Shown: positions 33,963 through 45,701 of the stretch, piece by piece
How positions within the stretch are numbered: position 1 is the stretch's first letter
Layout: each line of letters opens with the position of its first letter
Assembly (NCBI GenBank): GCA_024509875.1
Contig: JAMPIV010014126.1
Span: 1-64,000 of the forward strand
Length of the DNA stretch: 64,000 bases
Direction: 5' to 3'
Source of the DNA: Oreohelix idahoensis
Lineage: Eukaryota > Mollusca > Gastropoda > Stylommatophora > Oreohelicidae
Notes under the pieces: model-generated
Seen by the model: only the letters and a program-made list of their open reading frames with translations
Databases searched by the model: none
What the model was told of the DNA's origin: nothing
Made by a program: the position numbers and the translations under genes

Positions 33963-36840
33963 TGTTGCGAGGTGTTTTGAGGAGATAGGTCAGCTTGGAT
34001 GGAATGGAAGAATAAAGATAAATAAAGTCATGATTGATAGGCTTCCTAGTTTGAAGAAACCTGCCTCGCCTCGGGAATTAGTGTAGCCAGAAATTTACTT
34101 AATAAGGAGAGTTTCTGAGTACCTAATAAAGGATCATTTTTCTGGACGATAAATTCTTTTCTTCCTCAGGGATCCTACAAATGGACTGTTGGTAAAGAAA
34201 AGCACACAAGGTTTTGATGAAAGAGATTTGGTGTCCCAGCCCACAAATAAAAATATACTGACTCCAATAGTAATATTAATTGAATTATGGCTGAGGCCCC
34301 CAGGGTGTAGGATTTAAATAATTTTAAAACAAAAATACAGCCCCAAATTAAAAGTTAACAAGAAAAAAATAACCAACAGACTCTGTTTATGTAAAAGTTG
34401 AAATAAAAAGGGTATTGAATCGTAACATTACTTATTATAACATATAAATATGAAATAAAGACGATTTTAGAGCATCTACTGTTTAAAAAAAAAAAAACTA
34501 GTTTGGTCATCAACTTGGAACCAGAGATCTTTTTCTATGTAAGTGTTGCTGGTAGGTGTTAATACTCATCTCCTCAAGGACTGTAGTAGCTGCGGAGATG
34601 AGTTTTGGTTCGGACTTCTCAGTTGGTTTGGTCTGCCCCAGCAGGTTGATTCTCATAACAGTTATTGGGTTTCAGAAGGTGTCCAGATATTTGTTCCCTG
34701 GACTCATTTACACATCCACAGATAAGGATGGGTAAGTCGCCTCTGCTGAATACCTCTTTCAGCTTAATGGGATGTGTGGTATGGTTACTGGGTGATAGCA
34801 TAAGGTTGGGTATGATAACCTATTTAGATAGGGTATGGTGGGTAAGGGTAATCTTTGGTCCCATGGACTTGTACCTGGACCTGGTTTTAGGTATTGGTAA
34901 CTGCCAACCTGGTTTAGTACTGTGTAACCGCCAACCTGTTTTTGTAAACTTTGTAACCGCAACCTGGGTGGACTGGAAACAATTGAAATACAGTTAGTGG
35001 TTATCAAGAGCAGTCATCTCCTAAGTATGATGGCCGGTAAGCATCCATCAGAAAGTAAAATTAACACAATGGATAAACTATCCTTCAGGTTACAATGTGT
35101 GCATCTATTATTTATGAACTACCACTATCTTAATCTGACATTTTAGCGTATCTTGAGTTCTCAGTCTCTAACTGGCTGTCTGCTTATTTTACACGCAGTG
35201 GTTTTCCCCCATGTAGGCAATGATTTTCACAAAAACTGTGAGGTAGGGGCTGGGGTCATCCAAATGGTTGAGAAAAACCACTGGTTCACATATGTGCCCA
35301 TAGAGCAGTATTTTTAATTTTCTGGGGTCATAGTCAACAATGGTTTGAGAACCACCGGGGAATAGTTTCCCTAGCCTGCTTTAAAATTGGTGGGGTGTCA
35401 TTGCTGCCAAGGTCTGAGAACCAATGATTTACCATTCTAGATAACTGGATCAAGTAAAGTAAATCATGTGGGAGGGTAGTTCCCATAATCTCAAGGCTTG
35501 AGAACTTGCTGATCTTACATATTGTCAGTCAATGTGGTAAAATTCATTAAGATAGCTAAATAATTGCAAACATTTTAAAGTCCCTGGTCGCTGTTAGTAC
35601 AGAAAATAAACATTCATATTAACTGATAGCATAGTTCTTCAAATCATCAAACCATGGTTAATGTGCAGAAGAATTGGCATTAAATCAATATAAAGAAAAC
35701 ATTCCATGATGCAAAAATTAATGTCCCATATTTCAGAAAGGGGAAAGAAGTGATTGAGAAACACTTGTAGTATCACAGTTTGTAGTCTGGAAGAGAACAC
35801 TGAAGCCTTAAAAGAAATAGAAAATGAGAAGGACCACTAATACACTTTCCTATTTTTGTCTTGGTGAACTATGCAAATCTCAAAGTAACAACACAACTAA
35901 ATTATAACATAATATTATTGAAACACTGTCCTTAATTTCTGCCAGGCTGTTGAAATAAAGAATCAGTGATTAATTAGGTCTTAGGAAAAAACAAAATAAA
36001 AAAATAAAAAAAAAAAATAAAAAAAATAAAAACCACCCTCAGCAAACTCATACCATTAGTTTGATGGATCTGTACAAGATGCAAAATAACCCAGTATTTG
36101 GTCACAGAAAATGGAAATGCATTTAACACTTTAACAAACAGTTACTGCAATAGGCAAGTAGGTGTCTGATAAACATATGATTATTCATGTTATAAAATCA
36201 GGATTATTAATTTAGAATCTACTTACTTCCGCTCAACTGAATACACTAGGATAATTTGCAACAATCAATTTGCCCACACTAGGGCCCATAGATGCCCTCT
36301 CCTTCGAATGATGTGTTAGCGTTCTAATGCTTAAAATTTCCTCCAAATATCCAAGGTGGTATATTTCGGCGGGCAGGGATGGGTGGGCCTTGTTTGCAAA
36401 TTTCCTATTTTTTTTTGGTCGCAGGGATATCAAGTTTAACTTCATTAAAACTCACCCTAAGTATTCAACTTGTTACGTGTTTTGCAAGCGGCAGACAGGG
36501 CTTTCTGCCCCTTTCTCTGATTTAACGTGTTCCTGTAACGTGGACTTCCGGACTCATTTTTTTTAACCTTTTTTTTTTTTTTCTATTTTGTGTATTACTG
36601 ATTTTCACCTTCAAGTAAGAATGGACTTTTCGCTGGCGTAGTGATTAATTTATTGTCCTGGACCGTGAGAATTCATGAGCTGGTAAAAAATACTGTGAAA
36701 AATCTTGAGAGACCTTTATTCATTATAAGAATTGATAAAGATAATCTGAAGGGAATTAGTTTTAAAAATCTGCGAAGAGGATTATAAGAAAGAAGAAAAA
36801 TATCACAGAGAGAACGTCGGTGAGAAGTCGTCCCACGACA
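33963..36840. mobile_element. Second solo LTR nested in the first (left arm)
   Basis: Runs from TGTTGCGAGG to CCCACGACA, flanked by CCTAT on both sides (33958-33962 and 36841-36845). TG...CA ends and a 5-bp duplication fit a solo LTR of a different family. No coding frame. The mirror copy (48033-50658) is cleaner. Confidence 0.65.
35217..35515 (-). repeat. Four ~70-bp repeats with hAT-end-like motif (left arm)
   Basis: Mirror of 49222-49516: repeated GGTTTGAGAACCA / GGTTGAGAAA... blocks following GGGGTCAT. Confidence 0.55.
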
Positions 36841-39311
36841 CCTATTCCCTGGAAATATTGTGATGACTACGTTGAATGTCTAGGGTTATGATAATGATGA
36901 AGTGTATGTTCACAACAACCAACCAACAGATAAACAATGTAATTTAATAATCACAATACTTTACAAACACTGTGACACTCACATACATTAGGAACACTCT
37001 ATTAAGACTATCTTAAATGAGTTAAGCGTTTAAAGTATAAAAAATATAGGTATAAATTCCTTCAAATTATTGAGATATCCTGATTCAACTAACAAAAGTT
37101 GAAACCAGGGAATCAACAATCAAATGTAATCACAAAGTTATATTTACACAATTTAAGATAGAAAAAATCTTTGTATTGACCATATATTATTATTGCAATT
37201 TGTGTGTTAAGTTGTGCTTGTAGTACTATGAGGTAAATACAGGCTTTTCAAGCTAGGTGGTTGTGTTGGTCATCATGACTTCAAATTGTATTGTTTTCTC
37301 GTGGGACATAATATTGGGGAAAGGTTCACACATTCTCTTTTTATTTTGAAACAAATAAATTTCCCTCTAGCTTTAAAGGTAAAGTCACAGTTAGAGGGGT
37401 ATACACAAGATTGAGCTGCTCTGGCCACGGAAATCTTAACTTCTGTGTGGGCGGCAGGAAAACAGTCCTCCACTGCTCGCTTGCTTCCACCGTGTTCTTG
37501 AGACTCAAACTCAGGTCGATATATTGACCAAGGAGTCATGCTAACCAGCTCTGAATTCAGCTAAACTCAGACAGGTGCTCGATTTAAATATGTTAGTACC
37601 ACTGTCCCTGGAAAACAAGGAAGGGTTGTAACCTCCTACTTCAGAACTAATTTATAATCTATTTCCAACACTGAGGACACTAACATAGACCAAACACCGG
37701 AGTTTCAGCGCGATAGCCAACTGCTCAACTGCTAGCTTCTCATTGTAACCGTAACAACCAGTATCCTCTCCCTAATTGGTTTAAACGGCGCCTCCTGCAA
37801 GTCCAGCATTAATTCCTTCTATTCATTAAGATAGGTGTCCCATAGTACTATTTGGCAATTCCCATAGTGCCTAGGCAGTTAAACACCTTCCGACAGAGTT
37901 TGTGTTCATGGTGGAGCAATTATCTAGGGCTTTTCCTCATGGTTGGCTAACAGAACTAACACACACACCGAAAGAACATAATTTATCACTTTTAACATTC
38001 TATTTTTCATCTAACAGATATCAAATTATGTCAAGCTTACACACAATTTCATGGGAAATAATAAAACAAATACGTTGACTGGCGATTGAATTATGGCACA
38101 AATTCCGATCTGCCTCCTGTCCCAGGCTTTTATTTTTAGAAAAATATGAGCTGGAATCTCAACGCACTTGCTTTTACAAATTGAAAATTTTTAAAAAGTG
38201 GCACTGAAACTGACACTCCTAAATTGGACTATATTAAATGGTCTGGCCAAATGGACCATGTTTACAAAAATACATTTGAAAAAAATAAAGTACCCTATTC
38301 TATCGTTCCTATTAACAACCAAAAATTAGTATTTGCAATCGGACGAATCATGTTTTAGCCTTACATATTATTCTAGCCATAAAATCGGATGTAACTTGTT
38401 GGCCTATTTCCCGTAAAATTGTGTGGTTCAATACACATGCCACTGAGGCAATTATGATTTGGTGCTGTCAGACCAACCTCACTGAATTTTATTTTTGGCT
38501 AGAATTTGTTAATTCATAGAACTATTTGCGTAACACATTAAACAGATATTCTTTGTCAGCAAGTCCTGCGGCCCCCACATCTATAATCATTTTAATGGGG
38601 CAACAGTGGGGACTCCGTTCAAATTATGTATTCTAGGATAGTCGTGTATTTTTTTATTTTTTATTGTTTTTAGAACCGCCACCTGTCTGCCTTTTCGACT
38701 GGTTTCCTGGTCCAGACTAATGTTCAGGATATTCAAAGACATAAAAAACAGTAGGAATGTCATGTTTTCCTAATAATGAATTACACGTGTTTTTTTAAAA
38801 ACATATAACCGTGTATTGGTAGTGTTTTTTATCACTGTTTATTGGAAAAAAAGTTAGTGCTTTTCATGCCTTACGTGTGGGATTGGCGTACAATATTATC
38901 GCGAGACTGTGGTAGTATTTCCGGTGTTCCTCCGTTCATCTCTCTATTCTCTCTCTTTTAAATCCCGTCTGTCCTTTTCATTACGCATTGTCAGTAAAAT
39001 GAAAATTAATGGAAATATTAATCTAGGTTCATTACCGCAGTGTGTCTATCTCAAGTTTTTCTAGAAATACAGTACACGTTTAGATATTGTTTTTGTTGAA
39101 ACCGCGTGTATGCTGCTGTAAGCTTTACTAGTAAACTGAAAAGCGTTACAATATGCAGACGAAGTAGAAAGAGGGGATCACGAGTACTGTACATCTGTGA
39201 CAGCACTGTTTATTTACCATTCTTCTTTCTTTTATTGAATTCAATTCGTTAGGCGTTACATTTAATTTCTAATTTATATATGTGGATTTAGTAATGTTTC
39301 ACGGCACGAGG

Positions 39312-40299
39312 TAAATTGTCTGCTTAAAAAGCTGTAGGACTGCTCAGGGTTGCTGACTAGTGATATCACCGCTAGGTTTGAGACGTAAGCACTTAGTTCT
39401 CTCTGTAGCTTAGAGCAACTAGGCGCGTTTCCTAGAAAACAATTTACAGCAATCAAAATCCAGAAACTGACTAGGATTCTGCAACTGGGCGCTCAGGACT
39501 TTTCCACAGTTTTAAGAACTGAGAATTTGTGTAGCGTTTACTGTTCAATCACATAATTCTTGTAGATATGAGGTAGTTTGAGACTTCTAATCTATAAGCG
39601 TGTTTTCTCTTTTAGCGGTTATCAGCAAGTGATCTTAAAAACTCAGCATTCGTTCGCATGGAAGTTAAAAAACATTATCCCTGATTCCCACGTCCAAGAG
39701 TTAATTATTTCCCCGTCTCATGCTTAGGCATCGTACCAAGATTTATTGTGGCGGTTTCCAGTTTGACACTGAACACGGAAATATGCTACTCTGGGAACCC
39801 ACTGTCGATTCGACTAAGCGAATAAAATCGTATAGACATCCTTAAAGAAATGGCTTTTAAGTGCCTTTATAGAAGAAGATAGAATTTGGGATAGAAATGA
39901 CAGGGACCTTATAAGTGAAGACCTGAAAAACAGCTAAAGAAACGATCGCAGTGTGCAAATATTTTCTCGTAGAGAAAACAGACAAAATGTGAAGGACAAG
40001 ACAAGTTAAGGAATATTAAAAAATAATCTTAGACAAAATCTTCGAGCACTCAGTGACCAGATACTCCCCAATTTAAAATAGTTGCAAACTAATCAACGAG
40101 AGAAGGTCTTTGTCTAAATTATAAATTCCTTGTGTCACCCAACTTTTCAATTCTCTCGACCCTTGTCCGCTTTCCACTTGCTAACGCTTCTACTTGCCAA
40201 GGCTCTACATTTTGAGAATCCCTGGTCTGAGTTCTCAATGAGCTAACTTTCGTAATTTCTTTCTGGGCCCGTTTCGTCTGTCAAAATGCTGTACCCAAT
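39312..40299. other. Unassigned palindrome-arm sequence
   Basis: No frame longer than 60 codons and no recognised repeat. Mirrored at about 44850-45700. Confidence 0.4.
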
Positions 40300-40617
40300 T
40301 CAACCTCTTCCCAACCAAAGACGTGTATTATGAACCACTCTCAAGCCCGTCCCACTATCTCGGTGTCGCCGTTCGCTGCACCACTTTGTCTTGTGATTGG
40401 TTCCGTGGCCCTCTTGAATGGGCGTGCAAACATCCTTTGTCACGGTAACAAATGAAAATCCCGCGCTTGGTGTCCTCTTCCATGAGGGACATAAGGGCCT
40501 CATGTATCTCCTTAAACCTCCGCTTGCTATGTTTGACCTGCTCAGACACGTTAATGTTCCCTGTCTATCATTCTGGATTGAAAGATGTAATGAGCACTTA
40601 CGTGGGTTAAATCTCAC
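40300..40617 (-). other. Possible coding fragment of unknown family
   Basis: Two overlapping minus-strand frames (105 codons at 40300-40617, 64 codons at 40355-40549). The second reads MSEQVKHSKRRFKEIHEALM, then SLMEEDTKRGIFICYRDKG, with more protein-like composition than its surroundings. I do not recognise it. The mirror sequence near 44320-44560 is too homopolymer-damaged to test conservation of the frame. Confidence 0.25.
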
Positions 40618-40699
40618 ACAGAGTTAAGTTTCCCCTAAACCTCACAAGGTTTGGCAGACCACTTGTTACATTAAATAATATCCACACCAAGATTGAGGG

Positions 40700-43600
40700 T
40701 TAACTGGGCCCATGGGCTTTTTCCTATCACTGTTGTGATTTTTCTCAAGCAAAAAAAATTTTTTTTGTTTGGATTCTTTTCAATGACCCTGGAACGTATC
40801 TTCCACTCATTTGAAAAAAAAAATATTGCTTCTCCTTTTCTGTAAAAAAAAAAACTAAATCGTCTCCTTGAGATTTTAGGGAAAAACTTGTTTTTATAGA
40901 AATGGGCTTCTCAGCAGGGGGAAAAGTATGAAAACTCTCTCATTTTTTCCAATTCCTGGTTTTTTTTGTTTTTCCGGTGGTCACCTTCCATTTTTTTTGG
41001 TAGGGGGTGCTAAAAAATTTTTTGTTTTTCCGTTTGCTTGATGTTTTCACAGAAGGGGGGGGACTTTTTTTTTCCCCACCTGGCGCCTGTGAAATAATAA
41101 AAAAAACTACGTTCGCTGGGTTTTTCCCATATTATTTTCGCTTCTCTCTTTCTCACAAGGGAGGAGAAGGGGGGGTGGGGGTTTTTTTTTTGGTGCTGGG
41201 TTTAAAAAAACCCCCCAAGTGATATGGGGCCAAGTTTTTGCCGGTTTACCACTTTTCCAAACTTTTCAGTAAGTGGATTAAAAAAAAGTGGGGGGGGGGG
41301 GGGACAGGGTAAAGGGGGGGGAAAGGTTTTTTCCTCCTGGAAAAAAAAACCTGGTTTACGGTTTTACGGGCCCATTTTGTGTCTCTATTGAGTCACATGT
41401 TTTTATCACCAGAGGGGGGGGGGGGGGGGACCCTTTTTGCGTGGGTTCCGCGTGTACCATTTAAAAAAGGGCTGTTTTTTATTTCTCCTAGAAAGGGGAA
41501 AAAAAAAAAAACTATGTAATAAAAAAACTATTAAAACTATTTTTTTTCCCTTGGTCGTTCCCACTTCCGTAAAAAGGGGGAGTCAACAATGAGGGAGGAG
41601 GTAAAAAAAAACTCTGGGCTTAATTTATTTACTTATTAAGCTTCTCTGGTCCCTTTTTGTTTTTTGCCCCAGATGGGGGGGGGACATTTTAATTTCGTGG
41701 GGAAATTTTTTGGGGGGGCCGTTTTACTGAAGTTTTATCTGTCTTTCTTCTTAGGGGGGTGGGGGGGGGGGGGGGGGGGGGACGTTTTTCTGTAGTTTAC
41801 TCCATTCATTCAGTTTCCAGTTTTTTTTTCCTTTCTTTGGAAAGGTTTTTTTAACCATGTCTTTTCTATTGTTTTTTTTTGTTAGTTCCTTGAAAGCGAT
41901 TTTTTGTGGTTTAGTATGTTTTATGGTGTCAAAAAAAAAAAATCGGGGTTTCTTCTTGGTTGTGGCGTTTTTTTGGAGGGTTTTTAAGCCAAAAAAAAGG
42001 GCATTGTTGTTGTTTTTCATTCAGGGAAAGGGGGGATGTTTCGGGGTCTCTGGGTCTTGGGAAAAAAATTTCCCAAAAGGCACCACCCGAAACATTTTCC
42101 TCTTAAATGGAAAAAAAACAAAAAAAAAAAAACAAAAAAAAAAAACATGCCTTTTTTGCTAAAAATCTTCAGGAAAAAAAAGGCCCCCACCAAAAGGGGG
42201 GGGGGGGACCGACGTTTTTTTCTTAAAAAACCACACAAAAAAAAAAAAAAAAGGGCTTTGGGGGGGGGGGGGGACTTTACATTAAAAAAAAAAAAAAATT
42301 CGTTTTTTTTGGAAAAAAAAAAAATTTGGTTAAAAAAAAAAAACCTTTTCCAGAAGTTTTTGTGGAAAAAAAAAAAAAAAAAAAAACTGGATTTGGAAAT
42401 GAGTGGGGGGGGGGGGGACTACTTAACAGGGAAAAAAAAACCGTCTTAAGGAAAGGGACTCAAAACAGTTTGGATTAAAAACTTTTCCATTTAAACGGGG
42501 GTTCCCCCCATTCCCGGATTAAAATTTGTCATCTGGGCCAAAAAACCAAAAAAAAAAAAGGGACCAGGAGGGGCTTTAAATATCTAGCTCCACAGGCCCA
42601 GCGAGTTTACCCTTTTACTAGAGCCCATGGTTGGGGCAAAGCAGGGAGGGGACCATCGAACTCTTTACGGGGGGAAACGGGGGACCCTTTGTTGAACAAT
42701 GGGGGGACATAAAAGGGGGGGGAAAGTGAAAGTACACTCTTAGGTTTAGGTCAGAAGAGGAAAACATTAAAAAAACACCCGTAAAAAAATAAAAAAAAAA
42801 ACCAGCCAAAAAAATTGGAAAGCACACACGGAAAAAAAAAACCCACCACGCAAAAAAAGGTCTGAATTACAAAAAAAACCAAGGGGGGTAAGGGTCTAAG
42901 AAGACAGATATAGGGAGGGGGGGGGCCCCAACCAATGGATTAATGTCAGGGGGCAACAGGGGGGGACAGAAACTAACTTTTTTTTTAACCCTGAGGAAAA
43001 CCTCCACTGTTGATTCTTACGGGGGGAAACTCCCCACAAAAAAAGTTACATAGTTTTAAAAAAAAAACAGCCTTTGTAATGTACCACGCCGAACCAAAAA
43101 AAAAAACTGGGTTTTTAAAACCAAGGAAAACCCAAAAAAAAAAAAACCCCCATTGACTCATAGAGGAACAAAATGGGGGGAGGAAAATTAGGGTTCCCAA
43201 ACCAAGGAGGAAAAAAAATTTACCTGTTAATTTACCCCACTGGAATGTTGAAAAAAAAAAGTGTTCCAACCGGCAAAAACTTGCCCCCAGGGGGGGGTTT
43301 AAACCCAAAAAAAAAGGGGTTTTCCCTTTTCTGTGAGAGAAAAAAAAAAACAACGTAGTTTCACAGGCGCCAGGTGGAAAACAAAGTCCCCTTCGGGAAC
43401 AAAAAAACATTCAAAAAAAATTTTTAGCACCCCTACCCAAAAAACAAAATGGGGGGGGACCCACGGGGGGAAAAACAATTAAAAAAAAAAAACACGGGGA
43501 TGAAAATGAAAGGAGGTGGGTAAGGAGTTTTTTTTTTCATACTTTTTGCTGCTGAAAGAAAGCCATTCTAAAAAAAACAGCTTTCCCTAAAATCTCAAGG

Positions 43601-44300
43601 GGAGACGAATTAGTTTTTTTTACAGGAAAGGAGGAAAAAAAAGGGGCATATTTTTTTTCAAATTGAAGTGGAGATTTTTTTTTTTACGCCAGGGGGTCAT
43701 TGGAAAAAGATCCAATAAAAAAAAAAAAAAAATTTTTTTGCTTGAGAAAAAAAAATCACAACAGTTTGATAGGAAAAAAAAGGCCCCAGGCTGATTAGGA
43801 AAAAAAAAAAAAAAAAAAAAAAACCATTCAGCCGAGGACTGAGGTACAAGATTACGGGGGGCCCTGTGGTTGAGAAAAAAAGAAATTTGGATAAATGGGA
43901 ATAACCAGCGAAATAGGACAGAAAAAAAGTGGAATGGAAGGGGGGAAGGGGGAATAATAAACACCCGCAATTTAAAAAAAAAAAATAAACCACCTGTGCT
44001 CACAGATATAAAGTTTGTTTTTTTTCACCCACCCCAAAAAAAAAAACTTTTTCGTTTTTTCCCATACCTGTAAAAAAAAACGCCAGTTACCCCTCAATCT
44101 TGGTGTGATTTATTCAAATGAACAAAACAAGTTGTCTGATTAAAAAAAAACTTTGGGATTGTTTTTTCGGGGGAAACTTAACTCTTGTAATTGACGTTTT
44201 TTTTTAAACCCACGCAAAAAATGCATGGAAACATAAACTTTCAATCCAAGGAAAAGGGGGGAAAAAGGGGGGGGGGGGGGGGGGTGGGAAAGACAGGGAA
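40700..44300. other. Homopolymer-inflated centre of the palindrome
   Basis: Long runs of A, T, G or C throughout, with normal sequence recognisable between them, and itself palindromic: CACCTGGCGCCTGTGAAA near 41078 mirrors TTTCACAGGCGCCAGGTGG near 43359, and the turning point is at TTGGGAAAAAAATTTCCCAA (42058-42077). Frames here encode only Lys/Phe/Gly/Pro runs and are not genes. The pattern is that of unreliable base calling. Confidence 0.85.
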
Positions 44301-45701
44301 AATATAAAAAAATACCGCATTAACTGTCTGAGCAGGTCAACCTAAACATAGCAGCGGAGTTAAGGAGATACATGAGGCCCTATTGTCTCATGGGAAGAAG
44401 GGACACAAAAGCGCGGAATTTCATTGTTAACCGTTGACAAAGGGGGATGTTTTGCCCCCCACCATAACGCCCATTTCAAAAGCGGGGGGGCCACGGGGGA
44501 AAACAAAAACAATCACAGACAAAAGGGGGGCGCAGCGAACTTCACAAAAAACCAGATAGTGGGACGGGCTTTTTTCTTAACACTAGTGGTTCATACTGGG
44601 GGGAAAAAAAATTTTTTTTTTCTTTTGTTGGAAGAGGTGAATGGGTTTACAGCATTTTTGGCGGGGACGGGACGAACAGGGGCCCCAGAAGAAAAATTAC
44701 GAAAAAAGTTTAAGCTCATTTGAGAAAAAAAAACTCAGACCAGGGATTTCTCAAAATGTTAGGGGAAGCCATGGCCAAGTGGAGCGTTTAGCAAAAAAAA
44801 GCGGGGGGGGGGGGGACAAAGGTCGAGAGAATTGAAAAGTTGGGTGACAGAAAGGAACTTTTTTATAAATTTAGGACAAAGACCTTCTCTCGTTGAATAG
44901 TTTGCAACTATTTTAAAAATTGGGGAGTATCTGTCACAGAGTGCTCGAAAGATTTTTGTCTAGATTATTTTAAAATTTTTCCTTACTTTTTTTTTCTTTT
45001 CCTTCACATTTTGTCTGTTTTGGCCTCTACGGAAAATATTTGCACCTGCGATCGTTGTTTTTTCTTTAGCTGTTTTTTCAGGTCTTCACTAATAGTTCTG
45101 GGTTCCCTGTCATTCTATCCAAATTCTATCTTCTTCTAGGCCCCAAAAGGCACTTAAAAGCATTTTTCTTTAAGGATGTCTTATACGATTTTATTCGCTT
45201 AGTCGAATCGACAGTGGTTTTTCTCCAGAGTATCATTATTTCCGTGTTCAGTGGTCAACTGAAAAAAAAACCGCCACAATAAATCTTGGTACGTGCCTAA
45301 GCATGAGACGGGGAAATAATTAACTCTTGACGTGGGAATCAGGAAATGTTTTTAACTTCATGCGAAACGAATGCTGAGTTTTAAGATCACTTGCTGATAA
45401 CCGCTAAAAGAGAAAACACGCTTATAGAATAGAAGTCTCAAACTACCTCATATCTACAAGTATATGTGATTGACAGTAAACGCTACTCAAATTCTAGTTC
45501 TTAAACTGTGGAAAAAGGTCCTGAGCGCCCAGTTGCAGAATCTAGTCAGTTTCTGGATTTTGATTGCTGTGTAAATTGTTGCGAGTAAACCCGCCTAGTT
45601 GCTCTATGCTACAGAGAGAACTAGGGCTTACGTCTCAAACCTAGCGGTGATATCCACTATTCAGCAACCCATGAGCAGTCTACAGCTTTAAGCAGTCAAT
45701 A
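44300..45701. other. Unassigned palindrome-arm sequence (mirror of 39312-40700)
   Basis: No trustworthy frame. Homopolymer inflation decreases from left to right, and the sequence is normal by about 45.0 kb. Confidence 0.5.

Larger units (their letters stand above)
33812..39306 (-). mobile_element. Solo LTR of the B/C family, interrupted (left arm)
   Basis: Minus-strand LTR in two parts, 33812-33957 and about 36846-39306, flanked by the 5-bp duplication CGAGG (33805-33809 and 39307-39311). No internal region is present, so it is a solo LTR left by LTR-LTR recombination. A second LTR-like element sits inside it. Confidence 0.75.

Noticed and set aside
41751..44835. Many Lys-, Phe- and Gly-rich frames of 60-140 codons in the palindrome centre
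   Set aside because: Products of inflated homopolymers; they carry no domain and mirror each other.
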